A stretch of 64,000 nt of DNA. Origin: an uncultured Clostridia bacterium. Lineage in GTDB: Bacteria; Bacillota; Clostridia; UBA1381. Below the pieces are notes generated by a model. That model saw only the letters and a list, made by a program, of their open reading frames with translations, searched no databases and had not been told where the DNA came from. Location: contig CANQIP010000001.1 in NCBI GenBank assembly GCA_947623955.1, forward strand, positions 186,001 through 250,000. The letters run 5' to 3'. This document shows positions 17,742 to 26,940 of the stretch, piece by piece; the first letter of the stretch is position 1; each line of letters opens with the position of its first letter. The position numbers were made by a program, and so were the translations under genes.

Positions 17742-19883
17742 TTAACTCACGCTCCTTACCAGCGAACTGTATATGCCGTTTGCGGCCATAAGTTCCCCGT
17801 GCGTTCCGCGCTCGGCAATTTTACCGTCGTCCATAACGATAATCTCGTCGCTGTCCATGATGGTCGAAAGTCTGTGCGCGACCGTTATTCTTGTTATTCC
17901 GAGCGCCTTTATATTATTCATAATCTTTTCCTCGGTGTCCGTGTCGAGCGCGCTTGTCGCCTCGTCCATGATGAGAACGGACGGCTTTTTAACGAGAGCG
18001 CGGGCAATTTCTATACGCTGCCTTTGTCCTCCCGAAAAGTTTTTGCCGTTTTCGTACACCCTTTCGCGGTATCCGTCCCTGCGGCCTATTATATCCTCGT
18101 GTATACACGCCGCCTTTGCCGCGGCTACCACATCATCATAGGGAATACTGTCGTCCCACATCGTTATATTGTCGAGCACGGTACCCTCGAACAATCTGAT
18201 ATTCTGGCTCACAACAGCCGTTTTTGAATAAAAATAGAAGTGGTTTATCTCTTTTCTGGGCGTACCGTCAAAGCATACGAGCCCTCCGTCCTCGCGGTAA
18301 AGTCCGGCGATAATTTTGGCAACGGTTGATTTTCCGCTGCCGCTGCCGCCCGTAATCGCGACGCTGCCGCCCTTTTTCACGGTCAGGTTAAAATCCTTTA
18401 TAAACGGAGCGTCAAGTGGGTTATAGCCGAAGGTCACATCGCTAAGCAATATGTCTCCGTCAATGCTTTTCGTATGAACCTCGGCGCCGTGAAGAAATTT
18501 ATCGTCCTCGCCGTAGTGCATAACGTCGTTTGTGCGCGCCGTTTCACTTTTAAGCGTCTGCATTTCTATCCCGCCGTTCACGAGATTTCCCAAAGGCTCC
18601 AGCATGGCGGCGACAAGCGACTGCATAGCTATAATAATACCGGCGGTCATACTTCCCGATAATATTTTCCATACTCCGGTAATCAGCACAATTCCCGAGC
18701 CGAGCGCGTTTAAGAACAAAAACAGGTTGCGCGTGTGCGCTCCCGTTTTGTCAATGCCCGTTTTTGTATTCACCGCACGCGTTCCCGCGGCGGTAAGGCG
18801 GACAAACATCGCGTCCTCCGCGCCGCAGGATTTTATTGTTTCAGCCATGTCAATCGTTTGGGAAATATCGCTTTGCAGCGCGCCGAGATCGCGGCTGTGC
18901 GTACGCATTTGCGCCTCGTATTTCCTTCCGCTCAGCGTCATCGCGCATACGTTGGCAGCCGCGCAGAATATTCCCACCAGGGCTATATGCACGTCAAAAA
19001 CGACAATCATTACAAAATATATGATTATCTGCAGCACATACCCCGGAATGGGCGTAAGCATACGGGCAAGATTTGCACCCATCTCCATATTTGTGTTCTG
19101 GCGGTTCGCCAAATCGCCTTCGCTGCGCTGCGCGAAAAACTCTATCGGAAGTCTCAGCAAATGCGCCATAAACCCCGAATTGATACGCACGTTAAGCTGT
19201 CTGCCGACACGGTACCGGATGTGTATTGCAAACGCCATCGCCGTCGCCGTAATCAATCCCGCGCATAAAATTACCTGTAATATAATCCTTAAATTGCTTG
19301 TATTGCCGCTGATAAGGATTTTGTCAATGAATACCGAATTTAAAAACAGTACCGCCGCGCTGCCGATAAGAGCGCATATTTCAAGCAGTACAAAATACAG
19401 CGTACTCGGCAAAAACATCTTTACGCATGACTTTATATAATTATTTTCGGTTTTATCGTCCTTATCCTTTCTAAAGTCCGCATCGGGCGTAAACTCAATC
19501 GCAATTCCCGTAAACGATTTTGAGAACTCCTCCTCGGATACCGTTCTTATACCGTAAGCGGGGTCGGCGAGTACAGCGCCCTTTTTGTTAAATCCGCAAA
19601 GCACAAGAAAATGATCCATATTCCAATGTATAACAGCCGGCGTTTTTACCTCCCGCACGCCCTCGATGCTTACGCGCAGCGCTCTCGGGGTCAAATTATG
19701 AAACTTAGCCGCTTTTACAATATTCCTGGCGTTTACGCCGTTGCGCGAAACGCCGCATTCGCGTCTGAGTTCTTCAAGCGTTACGGTTTTGCCGTAATAA
19801 GCCAAAATCATCGCCAACGACGCCGCGCCGCATTCGGTTGTTTCCATCTGCAATATCGGGTTTATTTTCTTTACCTTCTCCAT
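17742..19883 (-). CDS. NHLM-type export ABC transporter with C39 leader peptidase
   Basis: This 713-residue protein has a complete C39 peptidase domain: catalytic Cys in METTECGAASLAMILAYYG, His in HWNMDHFLVLCG, Asp in LADPAYG. Membrane helices follow, then an ABC ATPase (TGGSGSGKST, FSGGQRQRIEIARAL, VLIMDEATSALD). Proteins of this class cut double-glycine-type leaders and export the core peptide. It lies between the HlyD gene and the second ABC gene, the standard NHLM order. Confidence 0.88.
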   Translation of the reverse strand: MEKVKKINPILQMETTECGAASLAMILAYYGKTVTLEELRRECGVSRNGVNARNIVKAAKFHNLTPRALRVSIEGVREVKTPAVIHWNMDHFLVLCGFNKKGAVLADPAYGIRTVSEEEFSKSFTGIAIEFTPDADFRKDKDDKTENNYIKSCVKMFLPSTLYFVLLEICALIGSAAVLFLNSVFIDKILISGNTSNLRIILQVILCAGLITATAMAFAIHIRYRVGRQLNVRINSGFMAHLLRLPIEFFAQRSEGDLANRQNTNMEMGANLARMLTPIPGYVLQIIIYFVMIVVFDVHIALVGIFCAAANVCAMTLSGRKYEAQMRTHSRDLGALQSDISQTIDMAETIKSCGAEDAMFVRLTAAGTRAVNTKTGIDKTGAHTRNLFLFLNALGSGIVLITGVWKILSGSMTAGIIIAMQSLVAAMLEPLGNLVNGGIEMQTLKSETARTNDVMHYGEDDKFLHGAEVHTKSIDGDILLSDVTFGYNPLDAPFIKDFNLTVKKGGSVAITGGSGSGKSTVAKIIAGLYREDGGLVCFDGTPRKEINHFYFYSKTAVVSQNIRLFEGTVLDNITMWDDSIPYDDVVAAAKAACIHEDIIGRRDGYRERVYENGKNFSGGQRQRIEIARALVKKPSVLIMDEATSALDTDTEEKIMNNIKALGITRITVAHRLSTIMDSDEIIVMDDGKIAERGTHGELMAANGIYSSLVRSVS

Positions 19884-19892
19884 AGCGCCCTC

Positions 19893-20774
19893 CTAAAACA
19901 ACCATTCGTAAGGATGGCATTTTTTAATGACTATATCCGCACCGCACAGCGTTCCCATCGCGACGTCCACGCCGCCGCTTTTCGGGTTTGACCATTTCAG
20001 GCGGCTCTTTGACGACGCGTCCGGAACAAGCGTTATTTCGATACGCAAATAGCTGCCCCTTTCGTCGAGCGTCGGTAAAAACAATTCGCTGTTTGTTTCC
20101 TTTATACTCTGTCCGGTAACGGGATAAGACGAAATATCGGAGATGTATGCTTTTATATATCCGTATTTCTCACGGGGCGCAAAATCGGGCATTACCTGCG
20201 CCTCCGTGCCGAGCGCTATAAGTCCTCCGTTTTCGGCGGGAATAAACGCGGTAAGCTTTTTGTTGTCGCCGCCGCGGTCATACGGAACAATCGTGGCTAC
20301 CTTTGACCCTTCCGCGATATACGAGTTTTCGTCCGCGATATATGTAACAAATCCGTCAGTGTTAGAACGAATAACCGAGCGGCGGTCATATTCGTCGTAC
20401 AGTTTTTGAAGTTCCGCGTCCGTAATCGCGCCCGACTTTCCGCTTTCTATTTTCTTCAGAATATCCGACTGCGGAACCACAGCCAAAATATCGCCTGATT
20501 TAACCTCGCTGCCTTCCGATACCGTTGTCTTTGATATAATTCCTTCCGATGAGGCGTAAACCGTTCCTCCCGCCTGCGAGGGCCATACTATACCCTCCAC
20601 CGAGATTGTTTCGTAAATCGTTCCGAAAAAAAGCCATACCGAAAACACCGCCGCGCATACAAACAGAACGGCGACAAAAGCAGCCGTGCGTATGGTTACG
20701 GCGCGGATGCCCTTATTCATTTCCGAATGTGAAGAAAAGCTGTTAAGAGCCTCTTTCCTAAACAAATTCATCAT
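19893..20774 (-). CDS. HlyD-family secretion (membrane fusion) protein, NHLM type
   Basis: This 293-residue protein has one N-terminal membrane helix (AFVAVLFVCAAVFSVWLFFG), then biotinyl-lipoyl-like halves (ISKTTVSEGSEVKSGDILAVV; VTYIADENSYIAEGSKVATIV) flanking a short helical segment. It bridges the exporter to the cell exterior. GGGGG lies before two consecutive ATGs. It is followed 9 bases later by the C39 ABC gene. Confidence 0.82.
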   Translation of the reverse strand: MMNLFRKEALNSFSSHSEMNKGIRAVTIRTAAFVAVLFVCAAVFSVWLFFGTIYETISVEGIVWPSQAGGTVYASSEGIISKTTVSEGSEVKSGDILAVVPQSDILKKIESGKSGAITDAELQKLYDEYDRRSVIRSNTDGFVTYIADENSYIAEGSKVATIVPYDRGGDNKKLTAFIPAENGGLIALGTEAQVMPDFAPREKYGYIKAYISDISSYPVTGQSIKETNSELFLPTLDERGSYLRIEITLVPDASSKSRLKWSNPKSGGVDVAMGTLCGADIVIKKCHPYEWLF

Positions 20775-20783
20775 CTCTGCCCC

Positions 20784-21923
20784 CTACTTCTTTATATTAA
20801 AGTATTCCGCAAATCCTGACTCGTTGATTTTACTGTATTTATATGTCTGCGTTTGCTGTCTGCCTTTTGAGTCAAAGCTGAAATTCTCCATCAAGCCGTC
20901 ATAGCCGTCTTCATGTAAAATTTCGGAAATCTCCGAGGAATTGACGGTTTCGTTTTTAATTGCCGTATCGGCGATAATCCTCACGGCGTTATAGCCCTGA
21001 ATATACCATGTGTCAAAATCGTTGCCGGTATTTTCAGTATACTCGCTTACTATTTCGCGCATTAAATCCTTTTCATCGTCGGTCATGTCCGCAAGCATAA
21101 ATTCTTCGGCAATAATAAATCCGTTCATCGCTCTCATCAGTTCCGCGTCGTTAAATATCAAATCGCTGTTGTCAAACGCGGTATCGCCGCCGCATATAAG
21201 CGCCGGATTTTTCTTTTTGAGTTTTTTTAATATTTCAAACCCCTCGCTGTCTTTCGGGAACATGATTACGCCCTCCACACCGAGAGCTTCCCAGCGGCTG
21301 TAAATTTCGTCAAAATCATTTTCCAGCGATGACATGCTTACACAGTCGACCGTTTGTATCGCGCTGTTCGGTCGGCATTGCAGAAAACCCCTCGTCTCCG
21401 CCTGTTCAAAGCTGCCGTCCGCGGCGCATACCGCCCAGCGTTCAGCCGTCGTTTCAGCCGCCGCGAACTTTAATAATTCACCGACTGTCCGCGCCGAATT
21501 GCATAGAGATAGTACCGTGCCGTAGTTGTTGTTCTCATACACGTCATCATAAAGGAAAAACGGCATAATAAACAGTTTTTCGGCATTGTCAAAAACATAA
21601 GCGGCTGTTTTGCTTATGTCCATATCCATTGAACCGATTACCGCATCGACGCTTTTATCGGCGGCTATCGTGTCAACAAACGCCGAGCCTTCTTCATAAC
21701 TTCCGTTATCGTTGTAAAATTCACATTGCACATTATATCCGCTGTCCGCGTATTCCTTATTTAGGTCGCGCTCGGCTCGCTCAATGCCTTCCTTGTATCC
21801 CGGATAAAAAGCATCTTCATCACCCATAACGGCGATTTTTAAGGTATGCGGTTGATTTTCTCCGCAGCCCGTCAGCGCGAGCAACAGTATTGCGGCAATC
21901 AGAAATATATGTATTTTTTTCAT
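20784..21923 (-). CDS. Lipoprotein of the periplasmic-binding-protein (type 1) fold
   Basis: This 379-residue protein has a lipobox (LLLALTGCGENQ) and a type-1 ligand-binding fold (TLKIAVMGDEDAFYPGYKEGIERAERDLNKEY; DAVIGSMDMDISKTAAYVF; AVRIIADTAIKN), as in branched-chain amino acid or other ligand receptors. It is first in the NHLM-type operon, 9 bases before hlyD, an unusual partner. It could sense or capture a ligand linked to the exported product. MKKIHIFL at 21923 is chosen; the longer frame lacks a signal peptide start. Confidence 0.75.
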   Translation of the reverse strand: MKKIHIFLIAAILLLALTGCGENQPHTLKIAVMGDEDAFYPGYKEGIERAERDLNKEYADSGYNVQCEFYNDNGSYEEGSAFVDTIAADKSVDAVIGSMDMDISKTAAYVFDNAEKLFIMPFFLYDDVYENNNYGTVLSLCNSARTVGELLKFAAAETTAERWAVCAADGSFEQAETRGFLQCRPNSAIQTVDCVSMSSLENDFDEIYSRWEALGVEGVIMFPKDSEGFEILKKLKKKNPALICGGDTAFDNSDLIFNDAELMRAMNGFIIAEEFMLADMTDDEKDLMREIVSEYTENTGNDFDTWYIQGYNAVRIIADTAIKNETVNSSEISEILHEDGYDGLMENFSFDSKGRQQTQTYKYSKINESGFAEYFNIKK

Positions 21924-21998
21924 AATATCCTCCGACTTTAATACAGACATTGCATTTTGGGCTAACATGTAACAAATCGTAATAATCCTCTATCATAT

Positions 21999-22027
21999 AT
22001 TATATACCGTCGAATATTGTAAGTCAA
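21999..22027 (-). promoter_or_regulatory. Predicted promoter of the NHLM-type operon
   Basis: On the minus strand, TTGACT (22027-22022) and TATAAT (22004-21999) are 17 bases apart, about 75 bases before the lipoprotein ATG. Confidence 0.7.
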
Positions 22028-22103
22028 TCGTTTTTGTTTACTTTTAGGGTTTGGAACGCTTTTTTGCGCGGATTAAAAATATACTGATTTGACGAGAAAA
22101 TGC

Positions 22104-22132
22104 TTGACTTTTGAAGATGATTGTAGTAAAAT
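22104..22132 (+). promoter_or_regulatory. Promoter of the tRNA-Trp/tRNA-Ala pair
   Basis: TTGACT at 22104-22109 and TAAAAT at 22127-22132, spacing 17, lie 18 bases before the mature tRNA-Trp end. Confidence 0.7.
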
Positions 22133-22150
22133 AGTAGGGCAGTTGATTTT

Positions 22151-22226
22151 AGGGGTATAGCTCAGTCGGTAGAGCAGCGGTCTCCAAAACCGCGTGCCGA
22201 GGGTTCAAGTCCTTCTGCCCCTGCCA
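22151..22226 (+). tRNA. tRNA-Trp (CCA anticodon)
   Basis: Full cloverleaf: acceptor AGGGGTA/TGCCCCT, D arm GCTC/GAGC, anticodon loop CTCCAAA (anticodon CCA), T arm GAGGG/CCTTC (G-T pairs), and an encoded 3' CCA. 76 bases. Confidence 0.95.
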
Positions 22227-22260
22227 TAGCCGCCGCAGACGCGGCGGCTTTAATTTACTC

Positions 22261-22336
<76 letters not shown>

Positions 22337-22357
22337 GAGTACAAACAAACCGCGTAT

Positions 22358-23155
22358 TTATGCGGTTTGTTTTTCTGTATACACGTTTTTTACACGTAAT
22401 TTATATCTTTTTTTGGTTTTGCCTATCATATTCAGTACCGATACGGCTCTGTCTTCTTCTTTCGGATATAGATGCGAATAGGTATTCCATGTCATTTCAA
22501 CTTTGGAATGTCCGAGGCGGCGAGCGATTTCTTGTATATTGATGCCATAGTGTGCCAAATATGACGCGTGGCTATGTCTGAAATCGTGTATGCGGATTTT
22601 CTTCAACCCTGCCGCAGATGCGTATTTTTGGTTACGTTTCTCAATCGTGCTGTCACGTAGGCATTTGACGCCGCCGCATATCCGCCAGTCGTCCGAAAAT
22701 CCGTCAAGCATTTTCAGCCGATTATAATGCTCGGTTAAAACATCTTTCAATGGCAGGGGGATTTGTATATCACGAACGGAACTTTTATTTTTTGGCGGCG
22801 TTTCGCGGTCGTCGCCCTTTAATTTTTGTGCTATGCTGCGCGTTACGTGGATTGTGTTATCCGATATGTCCGTCCACTTCAGCGCGTTTATTTCGCCTTT
22901 TCTCATGCCGGTATAAAATGCAATACTGAAAAACGCATAGAAATTCCACTCGTAAATACTATTGGTTACGCTCTCCGATTGCTCGGCTTGCTCACGCGCG
23001 GCGGCAATGAATTTCAAAAACTCGTCCGCCGTATAAAAATCCATATCATGCTTGACGGCGTTAGCATCCTTGAAATTCCCCAGTTTTGAAAGCGGATTTT
23101 TGTCGATGTACTCCATTTTGACAGCATAGTTTAACACAGACCGAAACGACGAAAA
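22358..23155 (-). pseudogene. Tyrosine integrase, C-terminal two-thirds (truncated copy)
   Basis: From FSSFRSVLNYAVKMEYIDKN onward this is almost identical to residues 140-403 of the complete integrase at 62460-63671. It retains TGMRKGEINALKW (catalytic Arg), HDFRHSHASYL and the Tyr in TWNTYSHLY. The N-terminal arm-binding and core-binding part is missing, and the frame upstream of about 23155 belongs to foreign sequence. Probably inactive alone. Confidence 0.88.
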
Positions 23156-23761
23156 GACGAATACGGCAGGTGTTGTATTGTGCGCGTTACGGATGTAATC
23201 GCACATGAGCAGAAGGATATTTGCAGCGTCAATCCGTGCCGCATCGAGGAACACAGCCGTATTCCGATGTCAGTATACGGCGGCGACATGAAAAAATGAA
23301 ATACATAGATTTTCTGAAACAAAAAATAGACATCGCGCCGAAAACAGGTCTTGAAATCAGCGTCGACAAGGTAAATCCCATATTAAAACCGCATCAGCGC
23401 GACGCGGTTATGTGGGCGGTGCGCGGCGGTCGGCGGGCATTGTTTGAGAGTTTTGGTCTGGGTAAAACCATACAGGCTCTCGAATGGTGCAACATCATCA
23501 CGCGTAAAACGGACGGACGTGCGCTTATCGTTTTGCCACTCGGCGTGAAACAAGAATTTAAGCGCGACGCGGTGGAACTGCTCGGACTGGACGAACCCGA
23601 ATATGTGCGAAACATGACAGAGGTAAAAGCGGCGTCGGGCCGTATACTCTTGACGAATTATGAGCGTGTCCGTGACGGCGATATTGACCCGAAATACTTT
23701 ACGGCAACATCGCTCGACGAGGCGGCGGTGCTGCGGTCATTCGGCAGTAAGACATATCAGA
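23156..23761 (+). pseudogene. Phage gene fragment: 3' end of an unknown gene plus 5' part of an SNF2-type helicase
   Basis: The first 140 bases encode the last residues of an unrecognised gene (IEEHSRIPMSVYGGDMKK, then stop). This stop overlaps (ATGA) the ATG at 23296 of a phage-type DEAD/SNF2 helicase: KYIDFLKQKIDIAPKTG, KPHQRDAVMWAVRGG, Walker-A-like ESFGLGKTIQALEW, LIVLPLGVKQEFKRD, and the DEAH-like LDEAAVLRSFGSKTYQT. It stops at about residue 155, where the usual continuation is replaced by antisense sequence of another gene. Confidence 0.75.
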
Positions 23762-23991
23762 CGTGCGCGATTTGTTTTCGAATAGTCTTGCATCTGACCT
23801 GTGCCACCTATCGTTAATGTGCCATCTTTATCGAGTGTCCATGTCACACTCGCGCCGTTTGCACCACAATCACCGCTATATTTTGTTTCATCGGTTTCAG
23901 CTGCTGCCGCACCATAACAGAAAAAACAAAGACATAGGCTCATAATAATTGCAACCGCAAATGCTGGCTTAAATGTGTTTTTTATTTTCAT
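23762..23991 (-). pseudogene. 5' fragment of a BspA-like leucine-rich-repeat surface protein
   Basis: The frame opens with MKIKNTFKPAFAVAIIMSLC (signal peptide) and continues GDCGANGASVTWTLDKDGTL and TIGGTGQMQDYS, a sequence typical at the start of clostridial BspA-like LRR proteins. It then loses similarity at about 23765-23785, where the helicase fragment on the other strand ends. Only about 70 residues are kept. Confidence 0.7.
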
Positions 23992-24043
23992 GGTATAATT
24001 TTCTCCTTTCCACAACAATTATCTGGGCAATAAAAAAGGAGCC

Positions 24044-24586
24044 TTACAGCTCCAAATCATCTTGTATGCCCGCACTTAATATTTTTTCATATTCTACGCA
24101 TTTTTGTTCTAAGAACTTAAAATCGCAAGCATGTTGCTGAAGGCGTGCGTCAAAGCCTTTGGTTACCTTTGTATATGTACGCCGCGCCTTTTTTTCTATT
24201 CGTCCGGAAATGCTCTGTATGTACCGTAACTGTTTAAGCAAGAATATCCGGCGCGCCTCGTTTGGCTCTTTTTTTATTTTCCGCAGTTTGATACAAGAAT
24301 CGGGTACGGGTATCATGTAATTAAACCGCAGCGAACCCTTTACCTGATCATATGCGTCATCTCCAATCACAATCAATATATTCTCCGATTGTTTCTGTTT
24401 ATATGACGTTACCGGAACGTAATAGTTCAAATCATTGATATTCAATACTATTCCACACAGAAATTTTTGCTCTCTGTTTTTACCGTATTCCATATTAGGT
24501 ACACAGGTAAATCCTCGTTCCGCTATCTCGGCGTTCTGCAGAAAATGTATATAGTTCTTATCTACATCGTAAAAATCTAACTTCAT
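24044..24586 (-). CDS. Type III toxin-antitoxin endoribonuclease, ToxN/AbiQ family
   Basis: This 180-residue protein matches the ToxN/AbiQ pattern: KLDFYDVDKNYIHFLQNAE at the start, KFLCGIVLNINDLNYYVPVTSYK, LRFNYMIPVPDSCIKL, and RRIFLLKQLRYIQSISGRIEKKA. ToxN cleaves mRNA, is held by its repeat RNA ToxI, and often aborts phage infection. The context supports this: a terminator and two tandem repeats lie just upstream behind a strong promoter. The start at 24586 has AGGAG 5 bases upstream; a GTG 6 bases earlier is less likely. Confidence 0.85.
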   Translation of the reverse strand: MKLDFYDVDKNYIHFLQNAEIAERGFTCVPNMEYGKNREQKFLCGIVLNINDLNYYVPVTSYKQKQSENILIVIGDDAYDQVKGSLRFNYMIPVPDSCIKLRKIKKEPNEARRIFLLKQLRYIQSISGRIEKKARRTYTKVTKGFDARLQQHACDFKFLEQKCVEYEKILSAGIQDDLEL

Positions 24587-24601
24587 AGACACTCCTCCGT
24601 A

Positions 24602-24635
24602 TAAAAATCGGCAGGGCGAATTGCCGCCCTGCCGA
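24602..24635 (-). terminator. Terminator between ToxI repeats and toxN
   Basis: CGGCAGGGCG/CGCCCTGCCG forms a 10-bp perfect stem, followed on the minus strand by TTTTTAT. In type III systems a leaky terminator at this place sets the antitoxin-to-toxin ratio. Confidence 0.85.
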
Positions 24636-24709
24636 CTAAATCATAATTTCGCTCTTACGGTGGCGACGCACCTAACTCAATAATTTCGCTCTTACGGTGG
24701 CGATGCACC
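24636..24709 (-). ncRNA. ToxI-like antitoxin RNA: two 37-base tandem repeats
   Basis: Two head-to-tail 37-base units (24709-24673 and 24672-24636 on the minus strand) share GCCACCGTAAGAGCGAAATT and start GGTGCATCGC or GGTGCGTCGC. They lie between a promoter and the terminator upstream of toxN, as expected for a type III antitoxin RNA. Two units is fewer than in most ToxI arrays. The 5' leader of about 115 bases can also fold. Confidence 0.8.
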
Positions 24710-24832
24710 CTACCGCCGCGCCCTGCGCCATTTTCGTATAGCCACAGAGCCGCAGCGTTCCTTATAAATTCCCGCTCTTTTGGAGGCAGCGGCGGGCGGC
24801 TGCTATGAGATACAGATTTTCTCTGTATTTAT

Positions 24833-24861
24833 ATTATATCTTAAAAATACAGAAATGTCAA
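24833..24861 (-). promoter_or_regulatory. Strong promoter of the ToxI-toxN locus
   Basis: Minus-strand TTGACA (24861-24856) and TATAAT (24838-24833), spacing 17: a consensus match, about 120 bases before the repeats. Confidence 0.85.
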
Positions 24862-24894
24862 TAAAAAATTGATTATTTTAAAAAAATTTTTTGC

Positions 24895-25767
24895 CTACAT
24901 TTCCATATCGAAGTCGTCCGTCATTTCCGACATTTCGGCATCACGAGCATTGACGAATATCCCTGATATAATCTCCTTATCTTGGTCAAGAGCACGAGAG
25001 TACAAGTCCTCTTTTGCCTCTTTTTCCGTAGAGAAATAATGTCCCCAGTCATACTCGCCATTTCTGTCGCGTTTCCATGTTACATATTGTTCTTGTGCCG
25101 TCGGATTATAGCCCAAAACATAGCTTTCTTGATTTATGGTAATTCTATTAGTTATGTAATAGCCTCGATGTTCTTCTTTGCCATACAACGGCTCGTACGC
25201 CGCTGCGTCAGACAATGTTTCGCCGACATTTTTATCCGGCAATGCACGTATTTTCCTGAGATTACGAATTATGTTATCTGCAATGTATTTTATGTTCTCA
25301 TGACTATATGTTCCAAAATACAATTCTTTAGTTCTAAGCATATCAAGAATTTTCTTGTCAATTTCTATGCTTTCGTCAAGATTTTGTATTCTGCCCGCTT
25401 GTTCATAATCCTCACCACGCTTAACAAACAAGTTGAAATTGTAGTAGCGGTTATATTCGTCGTCTATTGCTTGCGTAAATTGCTCACTGTTGTTTTTGCC
25501 GTAAATATGATTTAATAACAGTGGCGCATCCGTTACAATAACCTCAACCTTGCCTCTCAAGCGCGACAGCCGATGTTTTGCAACCTCGAAAAGGTGTTCC
25601 TGATCATTTAATGCAGCATAGTTGCCTTCCCACACCAATTCTTTGGGATATTCAGGGACATATTCACAATTTATTCCCTTTTTCTTAAGTTCTGCTGCTA
25701 CCGACCAGGCGCAGGTAGTTTTACCTGCGCCCGGTCCGGCGAAACAGTTGACAACCAGTGTATTCAT
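24895..25767 (-). CDS. P-loop ATPase, NadR/kinase-like, of a mobile element
   Basis: This 290-residue protein has Walker A (NCFAGPGAGKTTCAWSVAAEL), a Walker-B-like VEVIVTDAPLLLNHIYG, and a lid-like RGEDYEQAGRIQNLDES. This resembles the AAA/NadR-like ATPases carried by phages and ICEs. The start at 25767 is chosen for AAGGAGG 6 bases upstream. The C-terminal 70 residues (YDWGHYFSTEKEAKEDL) look like a separate small domain, and the protein ends DDFDMEM. Substrate unknown. Confidence 0.65.
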   Translation of the reverse strand: MNTLVVNCFAGPGAGKTTCAWSVAAELKKKGINCEYVPEYPKELVWEGNYAALNDQEHLFEVAKHRLSRLRGKVEVIVTDAPLLLNHIYGKNNSEQFTQAIDDEYNRYYNFNLFVKRGEDYEQAGRIQNLDESIEIDKKILDMLRTKELYFGTYSHENIKYIADNIIRNLRKIRALPDKNVGETLSDAAAYEPLYGKEEHRGYYITNRITINQESYVLGYNPTAQEQYVTWKRDRNGEYDWGHYFSTEKEAKEDLYSRALDQDKEIISGIFVNARDAEMSEMTDDFDMEM

Positions 25768-25777
25768 TGGCTCCTCC

Positions 25778-26233
25778 TTAATCATCATAGCGTGTGTTTT
25801 TGGATGTCTGAGAGAATGGTATATCAAATCTATCCGGCAATATGCTCCGTACTGTAACAGGCTGAAGGCGTATTCTGCCGCGTACAGAGTATTTCGCGGG
25901 ACTTTCCCGTAAATCTTCTTCATCAATTATAATCTGATACAAGAAATCACCATCGTCGGTAAATTTGGCGTTATTACTGTCAAGTTTCATTATATCGCGC
26001 AGATATACCTTGAACTCGCTTGCAGCCACGTCTGTATTCATAACAGATGTGTGATTTATCCAATCTATATTCTGCATGGCGGCGTCCACTGATATGTTAA
26101 GACCCCTAGATATATCTGTATCAACACTTTCTTTGACTGTAAAAATATGCGCATATTCGAATGTAATAAAACAGACTAATCCAAATATGAATATAAACGC
26201 TATAAAGCCAATTCCCGAAAATGCTTTTTTCAT
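25778..26233 (-). CDS. TadE-like or pilin-like membrane protein
   Basis: This 151-residue protein has an N-terminal membrane helix (FIAFIFIFGLVCFITFEYAHIF) and an extracytoplasmic domain with no named family. Its place after the DUF4320-like and pilin-like genes suggests a minor pilin-like part of a Tad-type apparatus. AGGTGAT precedes the ATG at 26233. Confidence 0.55.
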   Translation of the reverse strand: MKKAFSGIGFIAFIFIFGLVCFITFEYAHIFTVKESVDTDISRGLNISVDAAMQNIDWINHTSVMNTDVAASEFKVYLRDIMKLDSNNAKFTDDGDFLYQIIIDEEDLRESPAKYSVRGRIRLQPVTVRSILPDRFDIPFSQTSKNTRYDD

Positions 26234-26241
26234 AATATCAC

Positions 26242-26658
26242 CTACTTCCAGAATACTTGAGATATTCCAATAAATGTTTTTTCCATAGGTACGTTGACAT
26301 CCAAGGGGGTGCCGAATGTGGGATTCATAATCCTTATAACCGCATGATCTCGTATTGTTACCGAGAATGTATCCTTTATCTGGATTTTGTTTGTACCCGG
26401 TATGTAGCGTGCATTCCATGTTACGCTGTCAGGCTCAAGATTAAAATTATCCTCCAATTTATGCTGCAAATCAGTTATGCTCGCGTCGATGCGACCATTA
26501 GTTTCTACTGCCCGCACAAGTGTTTTCGCCATATAATCCACATTTTGCTTTTGGATAAATATCGGCCAAAACGTGATAAACGTAAAAATCAATGCCGCAA
26601 AGAGGATAATCTCAAAAATTTGCCATATAAATACTGCGCCCCATTTACGCTTTAGCAT
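26242..26658 (-). CDS. DUF4320/TadE-like membrane protein
   Basis: This 138-residue protein has one N-terminal membrane segment (FIWQIFEIILFAALIFTFITF) and a soluble domain (DYMAKTLVRAVETNGRIDASI). It resembles DUF4320 proteins found with Tad-like genes in clostridial conjugative elements. ATG at 26658 with AGGTG 6 bases before is preferred to GTG at 26667. It is flanked by two other small membrane proteins in tight spacing. Confidence 0.6.
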   Translation of the reverse strand: MLKRKWGAVFIWQIFEIILFAALIFTFITFWPIFIQKQNVDYMAKTLVRAVETNGRIDASITDLQHKLEDNFNLEPDSVTWNARYIPGTNKIQIKDTFSVTIRDHAVIRIMNPTFGTPLDVNVPMEKTFIGISQVFWK

Positions 26659-26673
26659 ACATATCACCTCTTA

Positions 26674-26904
26674 TTAGTCCGAAAATCCGCTGGTAATTCT
26701 GCCGATCATGTCGGTAAATAATGTTCTCATGCCTTCATTCGACAACATCATGAATGTACCGCCGACCACAATCGCGACCAAAATCGCGATTATAATTTCA
26801 ACAAAATGGGATAAGCCGGGCTTTCGCAGTGCGCCCAAAGCCGTAAACCTCGCGAATATGATTTTTTTCTCTGTTTCCTGTGTTAATTGTTCTAATTTTT
26901 TCAT
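26674..26904 (-). CDS. Flp-pilin-like small membrane protein (DUF6133-like)
   Basis: This 76-residue protein has a cytoplasmic N-terminal helix (KKLEQLTQETEKKIIFARF) and one membrane helix (FVEIIIAILVAIVVGGTFMML). The size and neighbours (a TadB/C-like protein upstream, TadE-like proteins downstream) fit the Flp-pilin position in Tad-type loci of conjugative elements. Confidence 0.65.
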   Translation of the reverse strand: MKKLEQLTQETEKKIIFARFTALGALRKPGLSHFVEIIIAILVAIVVGGTFMMLSNEGMRTLFTDMIGRITSGFSD

Positions 26905-26940
26905 TTTTAATCTCTCCTTTTTCTTTTATTTTTATTTGAT

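Noticed and set aside
24636-24709. CRISPR array at the 37-base repeats
   Set aside because: The two units are directly contiguous with no spacers, and the context is a type III toxin-antitoxin locus.
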